This document shows, one piece after another, positions 24,909 to 32,861 of a stretch of 64,000 bases of DNA. Each line of letters begins with the position of its first letter. Within the stretch, counting starts at the first letter, position 1. Position numbers and translations under genes: made by a program. Origin of the DNA: Amycolatopsis dendrobii (GTDB taxonomy: Bacteria; Actinomycetota; Actinomycetes; Mycobacteriales; Pseudonocardiaceae); NCBI RefSeq assembly GCF_014145675.1, contig NZ_JACGZW010000005.1, forward strand, positions 248,001 through 312,000, read 5' to 3'. The notes beneath the pieces were generated by a model, which was not told the DNA's origin, did not search any database, and saw only the letters and a program-made list of their open reading frames with translations.

Positions 24909-26306
24909 CTAGCCCACCAGCGCACCGAACCACCGGCGAATCGCAGGCTCCAGACCGTCCGGATCGCCCGCCCACGCCACATACCCGTCCGGACGGACCA
25001 GCATCGCCTCGGCACCCGTCTCAACGCGGTCGACCCGATCCGCCCACCGGGCCGCGAGATCGCCGAACCGCCGTCCGGGATCCATGAGAACGCCGCGTCC
25101 GGCTCGCAGTTCCGGGCCGAGGCCGGGCGCGGGCAGGCCCACCAGCGGATGGTCCTCGCTGTCCGGGAGCGCGTAGCGGATTCCCATGCCGGACAGCAGG
25201 TCGTCCAGCAGATACTGAACCTCGGGCAGCCGCACCAGGTCCGCGAACAGCGACCGGGCCGCGGCCGGATCGGGGCCGACGTCCAGCAGCAGCGACTGCG
25301 CTTGGACGTTGCGCAGCACCGCCGCGCCGACCGGATGCCGTTCCGCGTGGTAGCTGTCGAGCAACCCCTCGGGCGCGGTGCCGCGCACCGCCGCGGCGAG
25401 CTTCCAGCCGAGGTTCATCGCGTCCTGGATTCCGGTGTTCATCCCTTGCGCGCCAAGGGGAAGATGCACGTGCGCGGCGTCGCCGGCGAGGAAAACGCGG
25501 CCGTGCCGGTATTGCGCGGCCTGCAGCGCGGCGTTCGTGATCCTTCGCGCGTAACGGAGTTCGACCAGTTCTACCCGGTCTCCGAAGACCGTCTTCAGCC
25601 CCGTGCGGATTTCGTCCTCGGTGACCGGGACGTCCCGTTCCAGCGACCAGCCGGGGCCGCCGAACGTCAGACGGCGCAATGGCCGTCCTTCGGCGTCGAC
25701 GCCGAGCGGGAAGACCTGCGCGCGGTAGCCCTCCGGGGTGATCGTGTGCATCGGGACCTCGGCGCTCAGCCGCACGTCGGCGGCCACCGTGGTCGCCGTC
25801 CCGGGACGGCCGGAGAACTCCGCGCCGAGCAGCTTCCGGACCGTGCTCCGCCCGCCGTCGGCGGCGACCAGGTACTGGGCCCGGATCTCGGTGCCGCCGG
25901 CGAAAGTCGCCGTGATGCCGTCGGCGTCCTGTGCCAGCCCGACCAGTTCGTGGTTTCGGCGAATGGGAATGCCCCGCACGGCAAGGTGTTTCTCCAGAAA
26001 GCCTTCGATCGCCACCTGCGGGAGCGAACGCCACGGGAACCGGTGCCGCCCGCGGGCCAGCGGCAGAAGATTGCCCGCGAAATGCGCGGTGGTGACCGGA
26101 TAGTCTCCAGTGGCCAGCAACGGTTCAAGAAGACCGCGCTGGTCGAACGCCTCCTGCGTGCGGGACTGCAGCCCGCCGGCCTTGGACAGTTCGCTGGCCC
26201 GCGGCAGCCGGTCCGCCAGCACACAGGACACTCCGGCAAGCTGAAGCTCGTTCGCCGTCGTCATCCCGGTCGGGCCGGCGCCGACGATGAGCACCTCGGC
26301 AGTCAT
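24909..26306 (-). CDS. FAD-dependent aromatic monooxygenase (PHBH/PheA type)
   Basis: The 465-residue protein begins MTAEVLIVGAGPTGMTTANEL (GxGxxG). It has the DG motif YLVAADGGRSTVRKLLG and the GD motif VFLAGDAAHVHLPLGAQGMN. These define a class A flavoprotein hydroxylase of the tetracycline/rifampicin monooxygenase-like group, so drug inactivation or aromatic ring hydroxylation are options. The ATG at 26306 is preceded by GAGGGGAGAG. It forms an operon with the methyltransferase and is divergent from the Lrp regulator. Confidence 0.88.
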   Translation of the reverse strand: MTAEVLIVGAGPTGMTTANELQLAGVSCVLADRLPRASELSKAGGLQSRTQEAFDQRGLLEPLLATGDYPVTTAHFAGNLLPLARGRHRFPWRSLPQVAIEGFLEKHLAVRGIPIRRNHELVGLAQDADGITATFAGGTEIRAQYLVAADGGRSTVRKLLGAEFSGRPGTATTVAADVRLSAEVPMHTITPEGYRAQVFPLGVDAEGRPLRRLTFGGPGWSLERDVPVTEDEIRTGLKTVFGDRVELVELRYARRITNAALQAAQYRHGRVFLAGDAAHVHLPLGAQGMNTGIQDAMNLGWKLAAAVRGTAPEGLLDSYHAERHPVGAAVLRNVQAQSLLLDVGPDPAAARSLFADLVRLPEVQYLLDDLLSGMGIRYALPDSEDHPLVGLPAPGLGPELRAGRGVLMDPGRRFGDLAARWADRVDRVETGAEAMLVRPDGYVAWAGDPDGLEPAIRRWFGALVG

Positions 26307-26417
26307 GATCTCTCCCCTCGTGGGTCGGTGTTCGCGACCGACTCTCTGCCCCCGGTGGTCCGCGAGCCAGAAAGCGACCCGGATGCGGCGGATTCCGACA
26401 CGGGTAGCCTCAAGAGG

Positions 26418-27383
26418 GTGGAATCCGACTACGATGACCTCGACCGGCAGCTCGTGCACGCCCTGCAGATCGATCCCAGGTCCCCGTTCAGCGCGATCGC
26501 CGAGGCGCTCGGCGTGTCGGATCGCACCGTCGCCCGCCGCTACGCCCGGCTTCGGTCAACCGGAGCGGTCCGGGTCATCGGCGGCGTCAACGAGGCGGCT
26601 TTCGGTGCGGTGCAGTGGTTCCTGCGCATCCGGTGCGCGCCCGCCGCAGCAGGCGCGGTCGCCGAGGCACTCGCGCGGCGACCGGACACCGCCTGGGTGA
26701 GCCTGACCTCCGGCGGCACGGAAATCACCTGCACAGTCCGCCTCGAAAGCGCAGCCGACAGCGAAGCGTTGCTGCTGGCCAAACTCCCCCGCACGCCCCG
26801 CGTCGAAGGCGTCACCGCCCATTCGGTGCTGCACGCGTTCTACGGCGGCTCCGACAGCGTCGTCGCCAAAATCGGCATCCTGGACGACGCCGCCATCACC
26901 CGGTTGCGCCCGCGGCCGCTCCCCCTCCGGCCCGGCCCGGGGACGCTCGACGACGGCGACCGCAAGCTCCTCGCCGCTCTCGCCGACGACGGGCGCGCCG
27001 GATTCGAACAGCTCGCCGCCGCCACCGGCTGGTCCCCGACCACCGTCCGCCGGCGCATGGCGGAATTGCGCGAACGGGACGTGCTGTACTTCGACCTGGA
27101 CCTCGACTGGCGGTTGTACGGCAAGGGAATCCGGACCCTGCTGTGGCTTTCGGTCGCCCCGGCGGCCCTGGCGGAAACGGGCGCCGCGCTCGCCGCGCAC
27201 CCGGAGGTCGCGTACGCCGCCGCGACCACCGGCCCGACCAACCTGTACGCGACGGTGGTCTGCGCCAGCCACCAGGAGCTGTACCGTTACCTCACCACCA
27301 GCGTCGCCGCGCTCCCCGCGGTCGCCCACGTGGAAACGGCACCGGTGATCAAAACGGTGAAACAGGCAGCGAACCGGCTGTGA
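26418..27383 (+). CDS. Lrp/AsnC-family regulator with two tandem units
   Basis: This 321-residue protein has two Lrp units. The first has helix-turn-helix FSAIAEALGVSDRTVARRYARL and the second has FEQLAAATGWSPTTVRRRMAEL, each followed by a RAM-like alpha-beta domain. Double-length AsnC proteins are known in actinobacteria. The GTG start at 26418 lies 7 nt after a -10-like TAGCCT, so a leaderless mRNA is likely. The monooxygenase-methyltransferase operon is divergent, 111 bp away, and is the likely target. Confidence 0.85.
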   Translation: MESDYDDLDRQLVHALQIDPRSPFSAIAEALGVSDRTVARRYARLRSTGAVRVIGGVNEAAFGAVQWFLRIRCAPAAAGAVAEALARRPDTAWVSLTSGGTEITCTVRLESAADSEALLLAKLPRTPRVEGVTAHSVLHAFYGGSDSVVAKIGILDDAAITRLRPRPLPLRPGPGTLDDGDRKLLAALADDGRAGFEQLAAATGWSPTTVRRRMAELRERDVLYFDLDLDWRLYGKGIRTLLWLSVAPAALAETGAALAAHPEVAYAAATTGPTNLYATVVCASHQELYRYLTTSVAALPAVAHVETAPVIKTVKQAANRL

Positions 27384-27416
27384 CGCAGTACAAACGGGCG
27401 CCATCCCGGTCGGCGG

Positions 27417-27446
27417 TTGACAGCGCGCGGACGATCCGTCAATGAT
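27417..27446 (+). promoter_or_regulatory. Candidate promoter of phospholipase C gene
   Basis: TTGACA (27417-27422) and AATGAT (27441-27446) are spaced by 18 nt. They are about 75 bp before the ATG, and the intergenic region has no other obvious promoter. Confidence 0.45.
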
Positions 27447-27520
27447 TCGTTCGGCTTTTCCCGGTGGGAAATTCCCGCACGCGTCCGCGAACTGTCCCCG
27501 ACTTTTTCCAGGAGACACCG

Positions 27521-29584
27521 ATGTCATCGGTCAGCCGTCGCCGATTCATGCAACTCGCCGCCGCCACCGCCGCCGGCACGGCTCTGCCCGCGAGCATCGC
27601 GCGGGCGGCTTCGGTGCCGGCCGCCGTGCGCACCGGCACTCTCGCGGACGTCGAGCACGTTGTCGTGCTGATGCAGGAAAACCGGTCTTTCGACCACTAT
27701 TTCGGGACCCTCAACGGCGTCCGCGGCTTCGGCGACCCCCGGCCGGTTTCGCTGCCGAACGGGAAACCGGTGTGGAACCAGGCCGACTCCTCCGGTGCTG
27801 AGACACTGCCGTTCCGGCCCGCCGAGGACAACCTGGGCCTCACCTTCATCGAGGACCTCAACCACGACTGGAACGGCACGCACACCGCGTGGAGCACCGG
27901 CCGGTGGGACAAGTGGATCCCGGCGAAAACCAGCACCACGATGGCGTATCTGACGCGCAAGGACATCCCGTTCCACTACGCGCTCGCCGACGCGTTCACC
28001 ATTTGCGACGGCTATCACTGCTCGATGCTGTCCTCGACCGACCCGAACCGGTACTACATGTACACCGGCTGGACCGGAAACGACGGTTCGGGCAACGGAC
28101 CGGTGCTGGGGAATGAAGAATCCGGCTACGGCTGGACCAGCTTCCCGGAAATCCTGGAAAAGGCCGGGGTTTCGTGGAAGATCTACCAGGACGTCGGCAA
28201 CGGTCTCGACAAGGAGCACAAGTGGGGCTGGACCGATGACGCGTACATCGGCAATTACGGCGACAACTCCTTGCTTTACCTGACCCAGTACCAGAAATCC
28301 GCTCCAGGCACGCCGCTCTACGACAAGGCGCGCACCGGAACGCGGGCCGCCGCGGGCGACGGTTTCTTCGACCACCTCACCTCGGACGTCAAGGCGGACC
28401 GCCTGCCGCAGGTTTCCTGGATCGTGGCCCCGGAAGCGTACTGCGAACATCCGGCGTGGCCCGCCAATTACGGCGCCTGGTATGTCTCCGGCGTGCTCGA
28501 CGCGCTCACCTCGAACCCGGAGGTGTGGAGCAAAACCGTCCTGCTCATCACCTACGACGAGAACGACGGATTCTTCGACCACGTCGTCCCGCCGTATCCG
28601 CCGCGCGACGCGAACTGGGGCAAATCGACGGCGAGCGTCGCCGGGGAATGGTACGAGAGCGGCGCGGCCGCGTCGTACACCAAGGGGATGCCTTACGGAC
28701 TCGGCCCGCGCGTGCCGCTGCTGGCGGTCTCGCCGTGGAGCACCGGCGGCTGGGTCTGTTCGCAGACTTTCGACCACACCTCGCTGATCCAGTTCGTGGA
28801 AAAGCGATTCGGCGTGCACAACCCGAACATTTCGCCGTGGCGCCGCGCGGTGTGCGGGGACCTCACGTCCGCGTTCGACTTCACCGGGGCCAACAGCGGC
28901 GTCCCGGCGTTGCCCGGCACCGGCGACTACCAGCCGCCCGCCGACCACAGCACCCCGCCGACCTACCACCCGGTGCCGCCGTCGAACGGTTCGCTCCCGA
29001 AGCAGGAACCCGGCGCCCGCAAAGCCCGCGCGCTGCCGTACGACCTGGCCGCGGACACCGAAGCCCGCGACGGCCGGATGTACCTCACCTTCACCAACCT
29101 CGGCGACGCCGGAGCGGGATTCCACGTGACGTCCCGGATGCGCTCGGACGGGCCGTGGCCGTACACCGTGGAAGGCCACAAGTCGGTTTCCGACAGCTGG
29201 CACCTGCCGAGCGGCGCGGGAGATTGGTACCAGTACTCGGTTTTCGGCCCGAACGGCTGGCTCCGCGAACAGGCCGGGACAATCGGCGGCTTGGGCCCGG
29301 AAGTCACCGCACGGCACGACGCGGGCTATGTGACGGTGACCTTTACGAACCCGACCAGCCGGACAGTCACCTTCACCGGCGTCGACGCATACGCGCCCGC
29401 CGAGGCTTACCAGTACACGCTCGCCCCTGGCACGTCACGCGCGGTGCCGAAGTGGGGCGTGGCCGACGGCTGGTACGACATCACGGTGAAGGCGGATCAC
29501 GACGGGCAGTACGTCCGGCGGTTCGCCGGCCACGCGGAGACTGGCCAACCCTCCACAAGCGACCCCGCCATCGCGACAAGCTGA
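27521..29584 (+). CDS. Tat-exported phosphocholine-type phospholipase C
   Basis: The 687-residue protein begins with a Tat signal (SRRRFMQLAAATAAGTALP). The phosphoesterase domain (residues about 45-450) has VVLMQENRSFDHYFGTLNGV, SSTDPNR and LLITYDENDGFFDHVVPP, which are the metal and active-site motifs of the non-hemolytic PLC/acid phosphatase family. Two C-terminal DUF756 domains follow (about 520-600 and 605-680). AGGAG lies 6 nt before the ATG. It probably releases phosphate or choline from phospholipids outside the cell. Confidence 0.93.
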   Translation: MSSVSRRRFMQLAAATAAGTALPASIARAASVPAAVRTGTLADVEHVVVLMQENRSFDHYFGTLNGVRGFGDPRPVSLPNGKPVWNQADSSGAETLPFRPAEDNLGLTFIEDLNHDWNGTHTAWSTGRWDKWIPAKTSTTMAYLTRKDIPFHYALADAFTICDGYHCSMLSSTDPNRYYMYTGWTGNDGSGNGPVLGNEESGYGWTSFPEILEKAGVSWKIYQDVGNGLDKEHKWGWTDDAYIGNYGDNSLLYLTQYQKSAPGTPLYDKARTGTRAAAGDGFFDHLTSDVKADRLPQVSWIVAPEAYCEHPAWPANYGAWYVSGVLDALTSNPEVWSKTVLLITYDENDGFFDHVVPPYPPRDANWGKSTASVAGEWYESGAAASYTKGMPYGLGPRVPLLAVSPWSTGGWVCSQTFDHTSLIQFVEKRFGVHNPNISPWRRAVCGDLTSAFDFTGANSGVPALPGTGDYQPPADHSTPPTYHPVPPSNGSLPKQEPGARKARALPYDLAADTEARDGRMYLTFTNLGDAGAGFHVTSRMRSDGPWPYTVEGHKSVSDSWHLPSGAGDWYQYSVFGPNGWLREQAGTIGGLGPEVTARHDAGYVTVTFTNPTSRTVTFTGVDAYAPAEAYQYTLAPGTSRAVPKWGVADGWYDITVKADHDGQYVRRFAGHAETGQPSTSDPAIATS

Positions 29585-29589
29585 TCGCT

Positions 29590-29637
29590 CGTGAAGGGAA
29601 CCCTGAGGGACTGAGATTCCCCCAGGGTCCCCTCACG
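29590..29637. repeat. Second copy of the long interrupted palindrome, over the MFS stop
   Basis: A 48-bp imperfect palindrome with outer arms CGTGAAGGG and CCCTCACG has the same layout and central ATTCCCCCA-like segment as the copy at 18954-19004. It includes the stop codon of the MFS gene and starts 5 bp after the phospholipase stop, so it may also terminate both convergent genes. Confidence 0.7.
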
Positions 29638-30772
29638 GCTTTCGGAAGCCAGCCACGAGCAAGACGACCGCGGCCAGTACAGCCGCCAGCCCGCCGAACC
29701 CCGCCGCCAACGTCGCCGCCGACGCGATCGCGCCGACCAGCAGCGGTCCGCCCGCGTCGCCCAGTTCCCGGCCGACCTCGGCCGCCCCCATCGTCTGCCC
29801 GAGACGTTCCTTCGGTGCGGAACCGGCCAGATGCGCGAACCCGATCGGCGTCGCCGCCCCGACCCCGACGCCGATCGCCACGGCCGCGGCCACCACCCCC
29901 ACGACACCCGGCACGAACGCGCCCAATGCCAGCCCGGCGGCGGTCAGCAGCAGCCCGCCTGCCATCCCCCACCCGTCGGGGATCCGCCCGGCGTCCCGGA
30001 GCCGCCCGGCCCACGGCTGCACCAGCGCGGAGCACAACGCCAGCACCGACACCACCGCGCCGGTCGCCACTGTGCCAAGTCCGCTCGCCGCCCCGGTGAC
30101 CGGCAGGAATCCGACGCCCACCGCGAGCGCGCCGGTCGTTCCGGCCAGCACCGCGGTCGGCCGCAAGAACCCAGGTTCAGCGAGCCGGCGGGCCAGGTCG
30201 AGAACGGTCTGACGCTGCCGCGGCAACGGTTCCGGCGCGGGCACCGCCAGCGCGGCCCACCCGGCGACCACGAAGGCCAGCACCGCCAGCGTGCCGAACA
30301 GCAAGGAAAACCCGCCCAGTGCGATCAGCACGCCGCCGAGCAACGGGCCCAGCGTGTACCCGATGCTCTTCCACGCGCCGTAACCGCCGAACGCGCGACC
30401 CTGCCGTTTCGTCGGCGACAACCGCGCGACGAGCGCCCCGGCAGCAGGCGAGAAGGCTGCCGCGGCCGCGCCCTGACCGAACCGTGCCAGCCCGACCGCC
30501 GCCGGGTTTCCCGCGACCACGAAGGCCGCGGACGCGAGCGCGAACGCCAGCAACCCGCCGAGCAGGACCGGCCGCGGCCCGATCCGGTCGGCCAGCGAGC
30601 CGAACACCGGCTTCAGCACGACCTCGGCGCCGTCGTAGACCGCGAGCAGCAATCCCAGGGTCAGCAAGGAATCGCCGTGCGTGTACGCGCCGAGGCTGGC
30701 GGCGATGCTGTGTGCCCCGAACGCGGTGACGAACCCGGCGGCGTACAGCGGACGCAGCTCAGCAGAACGCAT
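29633..30772 (-). CDS. MFS transporter
   Basis: The 379-residue protein has about 12 hydrophobic helices and the MFS loop 2-3 motif GSLADRIGPRPVLLGG. It follows the chrB-like gene by 9 bp, so both are in one operon, and could export the compound sensed by that protein or by TetR. A chromate role is only a guess: known chromate exporters are ChrA (CHR family), not MFS. The stop codon lies in a palindromic repeat. Confidence 0.85.
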   Translation of the reverse strand: MRSAELRPLYAAGFVTAFGAHSIAASLGAYTHGDSLLTLGLLLAVYDGAEVVLKPVFGSLADRIGPRPVLLGGLLAFALASAAFVVAGNPAAVGLARFGQGAAAAAFSPAAGALVARLSPTKRQGRAFGGYGAWKSIGYTLGPLLGGVLIALGGFSLLFGTLAVLAFVVAGWAALAVPAPEPLPRQRQTVLDLARRLAEPGFLRPTAVLAGTTGALAVGVGFLPVTGAASGLGTVATGAVVSVLALCSALVQPWAGRLRDAGRIPDGWGMAGGLLLTAAGLALGAFVPGVVGVVAAAVAIGVGVGAATPIGFAHLAGSAPKERLGQTMGAAEVGRELGDAGGPLLVGAIASAATLAAGFGGLAAVLAAVVLLVAGFRKP

Positions 30773-30781
30773 CGGAAACCT

Positions 30782-31312
30782 TCACATCTGGTGCAGGGCT
30801 TGGAAAACCTGCTCGGTGTAGTCCGCGAGCCGCTCTGCGCAGTGCTGCAGCCGCTGCTCGGCCTCCACCGCCGAAGGCGCGCCGAACACGTCCCTCGCCT
30901 TCAGATCCCGATGCCACCGCCGCAACCGCTCGAGGCTCTGCTCTTCCTCTTCCAGTTCGGCCATCGTGAACTTGCCGATCCGGATTTCCTTGTCGATCTC
31001 GGCGTCGAACTTCCCGCAGTCGGCAAGGAACTCCGCCCACTCCTCTTCCCGCTCGGCGGTGAACAGCTCCACCAGGCGCGAACCGTCCCGTTCCGCGGCG
31101 TCGAGCGTGATCACCTCGCCCCCGCCGCGTTCGGCCAGTTCGCCGACCCGCGCGACGCCACCGGCGAACCCGGGCACGTCCGGCACCGCCCAGGCGCCCT
31201 GCCCGAGCGACAACGCGCCTACCCGCCGCAGCTCACGCCACACGGCGACCCGATGCCGCGACGGTCCGGACGGCACCCGCACCACCAGCACCAGCCACTT
31301 GTCGCCTGCCAC
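30782..31312 (-). CDS. ChrB N-terminal-domain protein
   Basis: This protein of about 176 residues corresponds to the N-terminal domain of ChrB (WLVLVVRVPSGPSRHRVAVWREL, then GQGAWAVPD). It ends in a helical segment and lacks the larger C-terminal domain of full ChrB. In Ochrobactrum, ChrB is a chromate-responsive regulator of chrA. The GTG at 31312 is 7 nt after TACATT on the minus strand, so the mRNA is probably leaderless. It sits between tetR and an MFS gene. Confidence 0.8.
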   Translation of the reverse strand: MAGDKWLVLVVRVPSGPSRHRVAVWRELRRVGALSLGQGAWAVPDVPGFAGGVARVGELAERGGGEVITLDAAERDGSRLVELFTAEREEEWAEFLADCGKFDAEIDKEIRIGKFTMAELEEEEQSLERLRRWHRDLKARDVFGAPSAVEAEQRLQHCAERLADYTEQVFQALHQM

Positions 31313-31320
31313 AGCACTGA

Positions 31321-31338
31321 ATGTATCACGTGTTACAT
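31321..31338. promoter_or_regulatory. Operator ATGTATCACGTGTTACAT at chrB-like promoter
   Basis: An 18-bp palindrome (ATGTA-W-CACGTG-W-TACAT) overlaps both the tetR stop and the -10 of the chrB-like gene (TACATT on the minus strand). It differs from the tandem operator upstream of this operon, so a second regulator, perhaps the ChrB-like protein itself, may act here. Confidence 0.65.
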
Positions 31339-31854
31339 CTGCCCAGGTAGCGCCGCCAGGAACGCGCCGACCGTTCGATCCGCTAGCGCCTGACGCTCCG
31401 CCATCGGCAGCGAGAGACACTGCAGCGTCACGCCGTCGATCATCGCGAGCACCTGCGCCGCCACGTTCTCGGACAACCCAGCGTCGACACACCACTGCCG
31501 CAGTTCACGGTCGAGGTTCGCGTTTTCCTTCTGCAGCACCGGATCCACGACGGCCGCCGCCGCGTACGCGAGCCACACCCTGGCCCGCCGCGCGCGCGGT
31601 TCGTCCAGCGGCAGCCACAGTTCGACGAAACCGGCGATCGATTTCGGTTGCGCCGCTTCGATTTCGGCCAGGAACTGCTCGCCCGCGTACTCGAAACCGG
31701 CGCGCACGAGGTCGTTCTTCGTCCGGTAGTAGTACTGCACCTGCGCTGGGGAAACACCCGCCGCCGCGGCGACCGTCCGCACGCTGAGCGCGCCGATTCC
31801 CTGCTCGGCCAGCACATTCAGCACCGCATCGAGCACGTGGGCGGCACGCTTCAC
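31333..31854 (-). CDS. TetR-family regulator
   Basis: This protein of about 173 residues has a TetR helix-turn-helix (VRTVAAAAGVSPAQVQYYYRTKNDLV). The GTG at 31854 was chosen because it overlaps the stop of the small membrane protein gene by 4 bp (GTGA). It is the second gene of an operon headed by tandem dyads, which it probably binds. The downstream genes are the chrB-like gene and an MFS transporter. Confidence 0.88.
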   Translation of the reverse strand: MKRAAHVLDAVLNVLAEQGIGALSVRTVAAAAGVSPAQVQYYYRTKNDLVRAGFEYAGEQFLAEIEAAQPKSIAGFVELWLPLDEPRARRARVWLAYAAAAVVDPVLQKENANLDRELRQWCVDAGLSENVAAQVLAMIDGVTLQCLSLPMAERQALADRTVGAFLAALPGQM

Positions 31855-32045
31855 CGCCGGGACGCCCCCGTGCGCGCCCGCCACGCGACCGCGATCAGCT
31901 CAAGCACCCCGAGCACTCCCACGACCACGCCGACCTGCCGCAACCCGATCACCGGCGTCTCGACGTCGTGGAACCCGAAGTACAGCACCGCACCGACGAC
32001 CACCATCAGCACGCCGACCAGGACCTGTCCCCTCGCGCCGTTCAT
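31851..32045 (-). CDS. Small two-helix membrane protein
   Basis: A 64-residue protein with two predicted membrane helices (VLVGVLMVVVGAVLYFGF and VGVVVGVLGVLELIAVAW) and a basic C terminus. Ribosome site AGGAGGGG precedes the ATG at 32045. It is coupled to tetR by a 4-bp overlap. I do not recognise the family; it could be an accessory of the MFS transporter. Confidence 0.75.
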   Translation of the reverse strand: MNGARGQVLVGVLMVVVGAVLYFGFHDVETPVIGLRQVGVVVGVLGVLELIAVAWRARTGASRR

Positions 32046-32057
32046 CGCACCCCTCCT

Positions 32058-32083
32058 ATACGAACGTACAATACGACCGTACA
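32058..32083. promoter_or_regulatory. Tandem operator, two abutting ATACGAnCGTACA units
   Basis: Two directly repeated 13-bp units, ATACGAACGTACA (32058-32070) and ATACGACCGTACA (32071-32083), differ at one base. Each contains the dyad TACG-N2-CGTA. They lie 12 bp before the small membrane protein start and immediately beyond the methyltransferase stop. They are probably bound by TetR as side-by-side dimers. Confidence 0.7.
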
Positions 32084-32086
32084 GGC

Positions 32087-32710
32087 TCAGCCGGCTTTCC
32101 GCGCGGCCACCCGCTCGACGATCCCGGCCTTGCTCCGCTCCGCCCGCTCCACTTCGAAGCCTGCCGCGGCGAGCAACGGCAGCGGCCGGCGCGTCAGGTA
32201 GTCCCCCAGCCGGGACACGGTCAGCTTCTCCAGGAGCCGCTGACCAGCGAGAACGAACCGGCGATGGCTGCCGACGTGGTCCAGCAGCAACAACCGCCCG
32301 CCCGGCCGAAGCACCCGGTGCATCTCCGCGATCGCGCCGCGTTCGTCCGGGACGCCGCACAGCCCGAGCGTGCAGACGACCGTGTCGAATGCGCTGTCCG
32401 GGAAGGGAAGAGACTGCGCGTCGGCCTCGGTCAGCGTCGCCTCGCGGCCGGTCTCGGCGGCCCGGCGGCGGGCGAGGTCCAGCATCGACGGGCTGAGGTC
32501 GATCCCGGTCAACCGCACGTCCGGCGGGTACAACGGCAGATTCCGGCCGGTCCCCACGGCGACCTCCAGCACCTCTCCCGAGGCCTGCCCGCACACCCAT
32601 TCGCGGCCGTCGGCCAGCAGCGCCCGCTCGAACCACGCGATGTCCCGGTCGTAGCGCGGCGCGGCCTCGTCCCACGTCCGCCGCAGCCAGTCCGGTCCCC
32701 GTTCCGCCAT
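32087..32710 (-). CDS. Class I SAM-dependent methyltransferase
   Basis: This protein of about 207 residues has motif I VLEVAVGTGRNLPLYP and then GIDLSPSMLDLARRRAA, TLTEADAQSLPF and MHRVLRPGGRLLLLDHVG (ubiquinone/menaquinone methyltransferase-like). The ATG at 32710 follows GGAGAGGAG; further upstream the frame crosses the ECF41 promoter. It is divergent from the ECF41 sigma factor gene. Confidence 0.88.
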   Translation of the reverse strand: MAERGPDWLRRTWDEAAPRYDRDIAWFERALLADGREWVCGQASGEVLEVAVGTGRNLPLYPPDVRLTGIDLSPSMLDLARRRAAETGREATLTEADAQSLPFPDSAFDTVVCTLGLCGVPDERGAIAEMHRVLRPGGRLLLLDHVGSHRRFVLAGQRLLEKLTVSRLGDYLTRRPLPLLAAAGFEVERAERSKAGIVERVAARKAG

Positions 32711-32796
32711 CGTCGCGAACTCCTCTCCGCCGAGGTCCTCTCCGGCTACCCTCGCATCCCGTGAGGGGCTTCGACTACGACGCCGGCCGGACCTGA

Positions 32797-32823
32797 TGTC
32801 ACAAACTCCCGGCGGCCGGCGTC
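32797..32823 (+). promoter_or_regulatory. ECF41-type promoter (autoregulatory)
   Basis: TGTCACA (32797-32803), exactly 16 nt, then CGTC (32820-32823) matches the published ECF41 promoter TGTCACA-N16-CGTC. It lies 38 bp before the sigma gene start, so the sigma factor probably transcribes its own gene. Confidence 0.85.
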
Positions 32824-32861
32824 CTATGGCCGATCGAGCCCAGAACGCGAAGGAGCCACCC

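Noticed and set aside
29633..31312. A full chromate resistance operon (chrBA)
   Set aside because: The exporter is an MFS protein and not ChrA, and the ChrB-like protein lacks its C-terminal domain. Chromate resistance is therefore not claimed.
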